Assembly: GCA_049999805.1 (NCBI GenBank)
Contig: JBNGIO010006380.1
Span: 413,578-452,813 of the forward strand
Direction of reading: 5' to 3'
Length of the DNA: 39,236 nt
DNA from: Folioceros fuciformis
Lineage: Eukaryota; Anthocerotophyta; Anthocerotopsida; Anthocerotales
Shown here in pieces: positions 35,701 through 39,236 of this stretch. The notes beneath the pieces are model-generated. The model was not told the DNA's origin. It was given only the letters and a program-made list of their open reading frames with translations, and did not search any database. Numbering within the stretch: the first letter of the stretch is position 1; every line of letters starts with the position of its first letter. Position numbers and translations under genes: made by a program.

Positions 35701-37123
35701 CCTTAGAAGATGCTACCACGGCAGCAAGTGTAGGGGACACAGGGGTGCCTGTGAAGATGTAGAGATCACTTTGGGGCTGCCCTCTAGCTACAGCTTGCCT
35801 TGGCTGAGAGGAACGATAGAGGAAACAATCCTCTCGTCCAAAATCCAGCCGAAAACCTCCATCAAGCAGAAGTTGGCAAACAGATATCAAATTCTTAGCC
35901 ATCTGCGGGACGTGGAGCATGCTATTTAACACAAGGGAGGAACCATCCTCCAGTGTGAATGTCACGGAACCAACTCCAGCAATAGCAAGGCCAGAGTCAT
36001 TGCCCAAGAGCACAAAACATTGAGTGTCTGTTGTCGCCGTGTAGGAAGTAAACATGTGCTTGGAGCTGAAGATATGGGCAGTGGCCGCTGAGTCTAGCAA
36101 CCAGGAGGTCCTGAACTCGGAAGCTACCAAGCACATGGTTAAAGCAATCGCAGACTTGGACGGGTTTTTGGCCTTGGAGACGACAGCGGTATTGGCAGTC
36201 TTGATCTCACGCTTGGCCTCACCGGCGTGCTTGTTCCTGCACTCCCGCTCCCAGTGGCCAAGTGACTGACACCAGTTGCACGTCCCTTGACGTTTTGCAG
36301 GCTTAGAGGAAGAAGAGGCAGAAGAAGCAGCCTTTAATGTGCCGGAGTTGTTGTTTCTCCGGGGGTTGTACCCTCTCTTCATTTGTTGATTTTGTGACCG
36401 TCCTCGAGTCACAAACATCACCCGGTCTCCACCATGTTTAGATGTGTCGGAGTTGAAGCGGGATGCCTCCTCCTGAAGGAATGCGCCAACCAGCTTGGAC
36501 ACAGTGAGGGTGGATTGCCCACCAGCCACCACTGCTCGTTGTCAAGTACGGACCGACTGGTTTTGTGAAGAGACGAACGACTGATAAACAGCCGGAAGGC
36601 TAGCCAAAAGCTGGACAGCAGCATCAAATTCAGACAGGGTAGTCCCGAGTGCAGTCAATTGTGCCCGAAGGTACCTGAATCGGCTCACGTGATGGGCAAT
36701 ACTATCACCTTGTTGCATCCGAAGAGTGTAAAACTCTTGTCGGACGGTGACTAAGGTCATGACATTTGTTGACTAATAGATGTCATTGATTTGCTTCCAA
36801 GCCTCTACTGAAGAAGTCGCGCCATCGGTGTGATGCAAGGTGGTTTCGTCAAGGCTAGAAACCAGCATTTGCATGGCTTGACGATCCAGCTTGAGCCAAG
36901 CATCAACCGCCGAGTGAGGTGCAGTGGGCTTAGGGGATACACCCTCCACCAGTGGAAGAAGATCGCGCATGTTGAGAGCTGTCTTCATCCGTCGAGACCA
37001 AATCTCATATTTGGTCCCGTTGAACCTATCTCTCTCTTTGAAATCAGTAGAGACGTTCATAACATTAATTACAGGAGCCGGAGATGGCGGAGGTAGCGGT
37101 AGTGGTGAAGTTCCCCTTGACAT
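32720..37123 (-). pseudogene. Copia gag-pol polyprotein of element 2, six in-frame stops
   Basis: Gag starts MSRGTSPLP and has the FNGTKYEIWSRRM motif and a CCHC zinc knuckle (CNWCQSLGHWEREC, near 36260). Protease has LLDSAATAHI. Integrase has the HHCC zinc site (YQLGHLNHAKL ... CEVC) and a core with HVDLYGPL, RSDNAGA and QNGVAEKTN. Reverse transcriptase has KAASIRMLLAL, TAFLYGHLEEEIYM and intact YVDD. RNase H has CYVNADWASD, SSTESEYKAL and NTADVLTK. Every part is in the same frame; the only breaks are TAG at 36773, TGA at 36542 and TAG at 35240, 34430, 34181 and 33383. The 34181 stop sits where Copia RTs have Trp after K-C-K. Confidence 0.93.
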
Positions 37124-37258
37124 GGTCAAATCCTTTGCTCCACAATTGTGTAAACGAGCAACGTGTTGTGACACAAGGCTCAGAAAAAAAAAACGCAAAT
37201 GTAGTGTGAGCAAAAATTTTCCAGGAGAGTTCAACGCAATCACACTCACACCAGCCAC

Positions 37259-38066
37259 CTACAACTCATCAGTTGGTTCCTGTGCTCCAATGTTGTTTTC
37301 CGGTACGCTCGCCCTATCAAAGCTTGACTCTATGTGCCGAACCATTTCAGCAACGTTCACTAGATTAGTGCTGATGTGTGTGATCGACTGCTAGAGATTT
37401 TGGTATTGGAGAGGCGCTCCGTTAAGTTGAGTCGGTGGCAGCCCTTCGAGGGGCACCGACTCTCGAACGGGCGCCCAAGTTATGGGCACCGATTCGCGAG
37501 GAGTCCCACCCCCGCGAGCCATTGCCCGACTTAAGTTGGGCGCCGTTTCGCTGAGGGTCGTGACCCCTTGCTTGGGCGCGCCTCCTGTGAAGCGCACGCC
37601 TAGTACAATCTCACTGATGGAAACCACCTAGGGCTGTGAATCTGGGCCACCATGAGAATCTCTGCTTCTAACAAATGGGGGCTGCGATTTTCTGATGAAT
37701 TTGGGCGCCTCTCTGCTCTAGATTGCTGCTGAGATGGATGAAAATCGGTGATGATCAGATCGTCGTCGCTCTCCCCCAAGGCGGAATTTCCAACAGAATT
37801 GAGGCCGTCGGACAGATCTTGCTGGAGGGAAGTGCTAGATTCTTCATGGCGCCTTGAGGACGTCCTGCAAGGTGAGGAATTGTGCTGGGAATCAGTGGAA
37901 AAACCAGAATGCCTGAATCTTGCTTGTAATCTCTTGTTTTGTCGATTGTGATGACTTGGGGATTGAGCGGGTCCAAATTCTTGAGATTGGGGGCCTCATC
38001 AGGTTGAGGAGTCCTCCCTTGGTTATCCAATGCTTGGATTAAGGCGTCCAGTAAGTTGTCGCCCAA
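37259..38066 (-). pseudogene. Fragments of an unidentified ORF, probably retroelement-derived
   Basis: Three coding-like pieces follow on the minus strand. From 38066: MGDNLLDALIQALDNQ with a proline-rich stretch. After a shift near 37900, a Ser/Gln-rich, acidic part including LQQDLSDGLN and SDDDLIITDF, to a TAG at 37600-37602. After another shift near 37630, a proline-rich part and, past a TAG near 37391, a helix-like NLVNVAEMVRHIESSF ending in EPTDEL and a stop near 37259. I do not recognise the family. Position at the 5' side of Copia element 2 and the composition suggest a decayed gag-like or ORF1-like protein of another element. Confidence 0.4.
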
Positions 38067-39236
38067 GGATTGAAAGTGGCGAGGTGCAAACTGTCATCCG
38101 AATCCTCGTGAATTCCTTCGTTGAAGCGATCGCCCTTGAGAATGCTCCACATCATCACCATAGCGCTCAGAAAGAGCAGCATTGCGATGATTTCTTGCCT
38201 AATTTCCCTTTTTCTATTTTTACCCCTATTTTTCTGGATTTAATTCCAGAAATTCCAATTCAACTCTGTTTCACCTGCTTTCTTCTCCTCCTAGTTTGGG
38301 GCCTATTCTAGCACTCTAGGGTTAGTCTTCCATGGCCAAGGAACCATTTCGGCTGGAAGCTGATTCTGCTGAATAAGCTACCGTTTTCAGGCCAAGTTTA
38401 GGCTGTTGATCCCACCCCTTCCCACCTCTTCTCTATCTTTCACATTGCTCATGCTCCTCCCCTGGAGGCTGGCTCAGCCACCAAGGGTGAACAGTTGCAG
38501 GGGAAGACTTAGCGGGCAGCCATCCAGCAAGAAAGAGGCGGCGTCCGCAGATCTTTGAAGATCAGACATCCTCCGAAGTCTTAGGATAGTCTAAGAGGTG
38601 GTAGATCCTTGTGGTGGTAGGGCCAGGAGCTCATTGGTGGCAGGATGTGCTAGAAGTCTAAATAAGTGGCTGGTGATAGCCGGCTAGGCTAGTGGTCCTA
38701 TTAAAATAATATTTCTCAAGTTAGAGAGAGGTGAAGTCAGAGAGAGAGAGAGGCTCCTATAAGATCAGGTGAGCCTGTAGGAGGAGGTAGTCATTCACTT
38801 TGGGAGTCAGTCTGTCACTTCGTGAGCTCTTGGAGGTACTCTGTAAATGAGCTCTTGTGGTCTGTCCTTGCTTGGGTTAGGACCTGCAGTGTGTTGCCGG
38901 CTGTGCAACGTCTGGTAGGATCGCAAGCCGTGTGTTGCTGGTTGTACAGTGTCTGGTAGGATCACAAGGTGTAATGACCAGGGTGAAGGGGCTTGCCCCT
39001 AGCTCTTGATTGTAAAGGATGTGTCTTTCTCTCGACCTATCCACTCTTGTTCCCTGTTTGGACAAGTGCTGTAATGGGATTCCGTTAGGGTTTCCAGACT
39101 CTAACTCAACGGATATTCAACTTAAGTTTATAGAACAACGTTTATATTTAGGTCATAAAACGGTTACACACAAAAAACTCTTTTATAGCCTCTTGATCAC
39201 TTATGGAAGTTATCTTTCGTGCCTCTCTTGCTCTCG
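38067..39236. other. Right-edge repeat-rich DNA, no gene recognised
   Basis: It contains a GA-rich run at about 38724-38752, the 41-bp direct repeat listed next and AT-rich DNA near the edge. Its texture resembles LTR or untranslated retroelement DNA, but I found no LTR ends, PBS or coding motif. Confidence 0.4.
38889..38970. repeat. 41-bp tandem direct repeat
   Basis: Two adjacent copies (38889-38929 and 38930-38970) starting GTGTGTTGC and sharing GTCTGGTAGGATC; they differ at several transitions. Confidence 0.85.

Larger units (their letters stand above)
32271..37258 (-). mobile_element. Copia retrotransposon (element 2), coding region nearly complete
   Basis: Gag, protease, integrase, reverse transcriptase and RNase H are in one reading frame, followed by a polypurine tract and a 3' LTR. 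About 135 bases before the gag ATG (37121-37123) look like leader. No primer-binding site or 5' LTR was found up to the window end, so the 5' part is lost or too diverged. The 3' LTR abuts element 1 internal DNA, suggesting insertion into it. Confidence 0.88.

Overview
This window looks like nuclear DNA of a land plant. Evidence: spliced genes with short GT-AG introns (mostly 70-240 nt), an intronless polyubiquitin gene, the plant-type clock/splicing protein XAP5 (XCT), a PPR editing-factor relic, plant Copia elements and a PBS matching initiator tRNA-Met. The PPR relic carries the KP box and ends in Gly-Arg-Pro, as in the DYW:KP class known to me from hornworts, lycophytes and ferns (plants with U-to-C organellar editing). 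With the short introns this favours a hornwort, but a lycophyte or fern is not excluded.

Layout. 1-7579: GC-rich, gene-poor DNA full of simple repeats, with no gene I can recognise. 7580-8679 (-): a six-exon organellar ribosomal protein bL17 gene. 9500-11760 (-): a badly decayed non-LTR retrotransposon (reverse transcriptase plus an endonuclease-like C-terminus). 12070-14712 (+): the PPR-DYW:KP pseudogene. 15717-18432 (+): a ten-exon RNase III-dsRBD gene. 19236-20153 (+): four-unit polyubiquitin. 21652-23841 (+): XAP5/XCT in twelve exons. 24765-26401 (-): TFIIH subunit p44 (SSL1/GTF2H2) in four exons, convergent with XAP5. From 26.6 kb onward the window is mostly mobile-element debris: a Copia-type PBS relic near 27.35 kb, a possible small two-exon gene at 28.5 kb, a truncated Copia (28891-32270, -), a second, nearly full Copia coding region with its 3' LTR (32271-37258, -), then fragments of an unidentified ORF and more repeats.

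The five intact genes serve separate housekeeping roles (organellar translation, RNA processing, protein turnover, transcription/splicing regulation, transcription and DNA repair), and nothing indicates an operon-like system. The most interesting points are the DYW:KP relic, a Thr at ubiquitin position 28 in all four units, an in-frame A21 tract in a conserved part of XAP5, an RNase III domain lacking the usual first acidic residue, and a Copia reading frame broken only by stops that can each arise by one C-to-T/G-to-A transition. All gene models come from reading splice sites and known family motifs by eye; no search was run.
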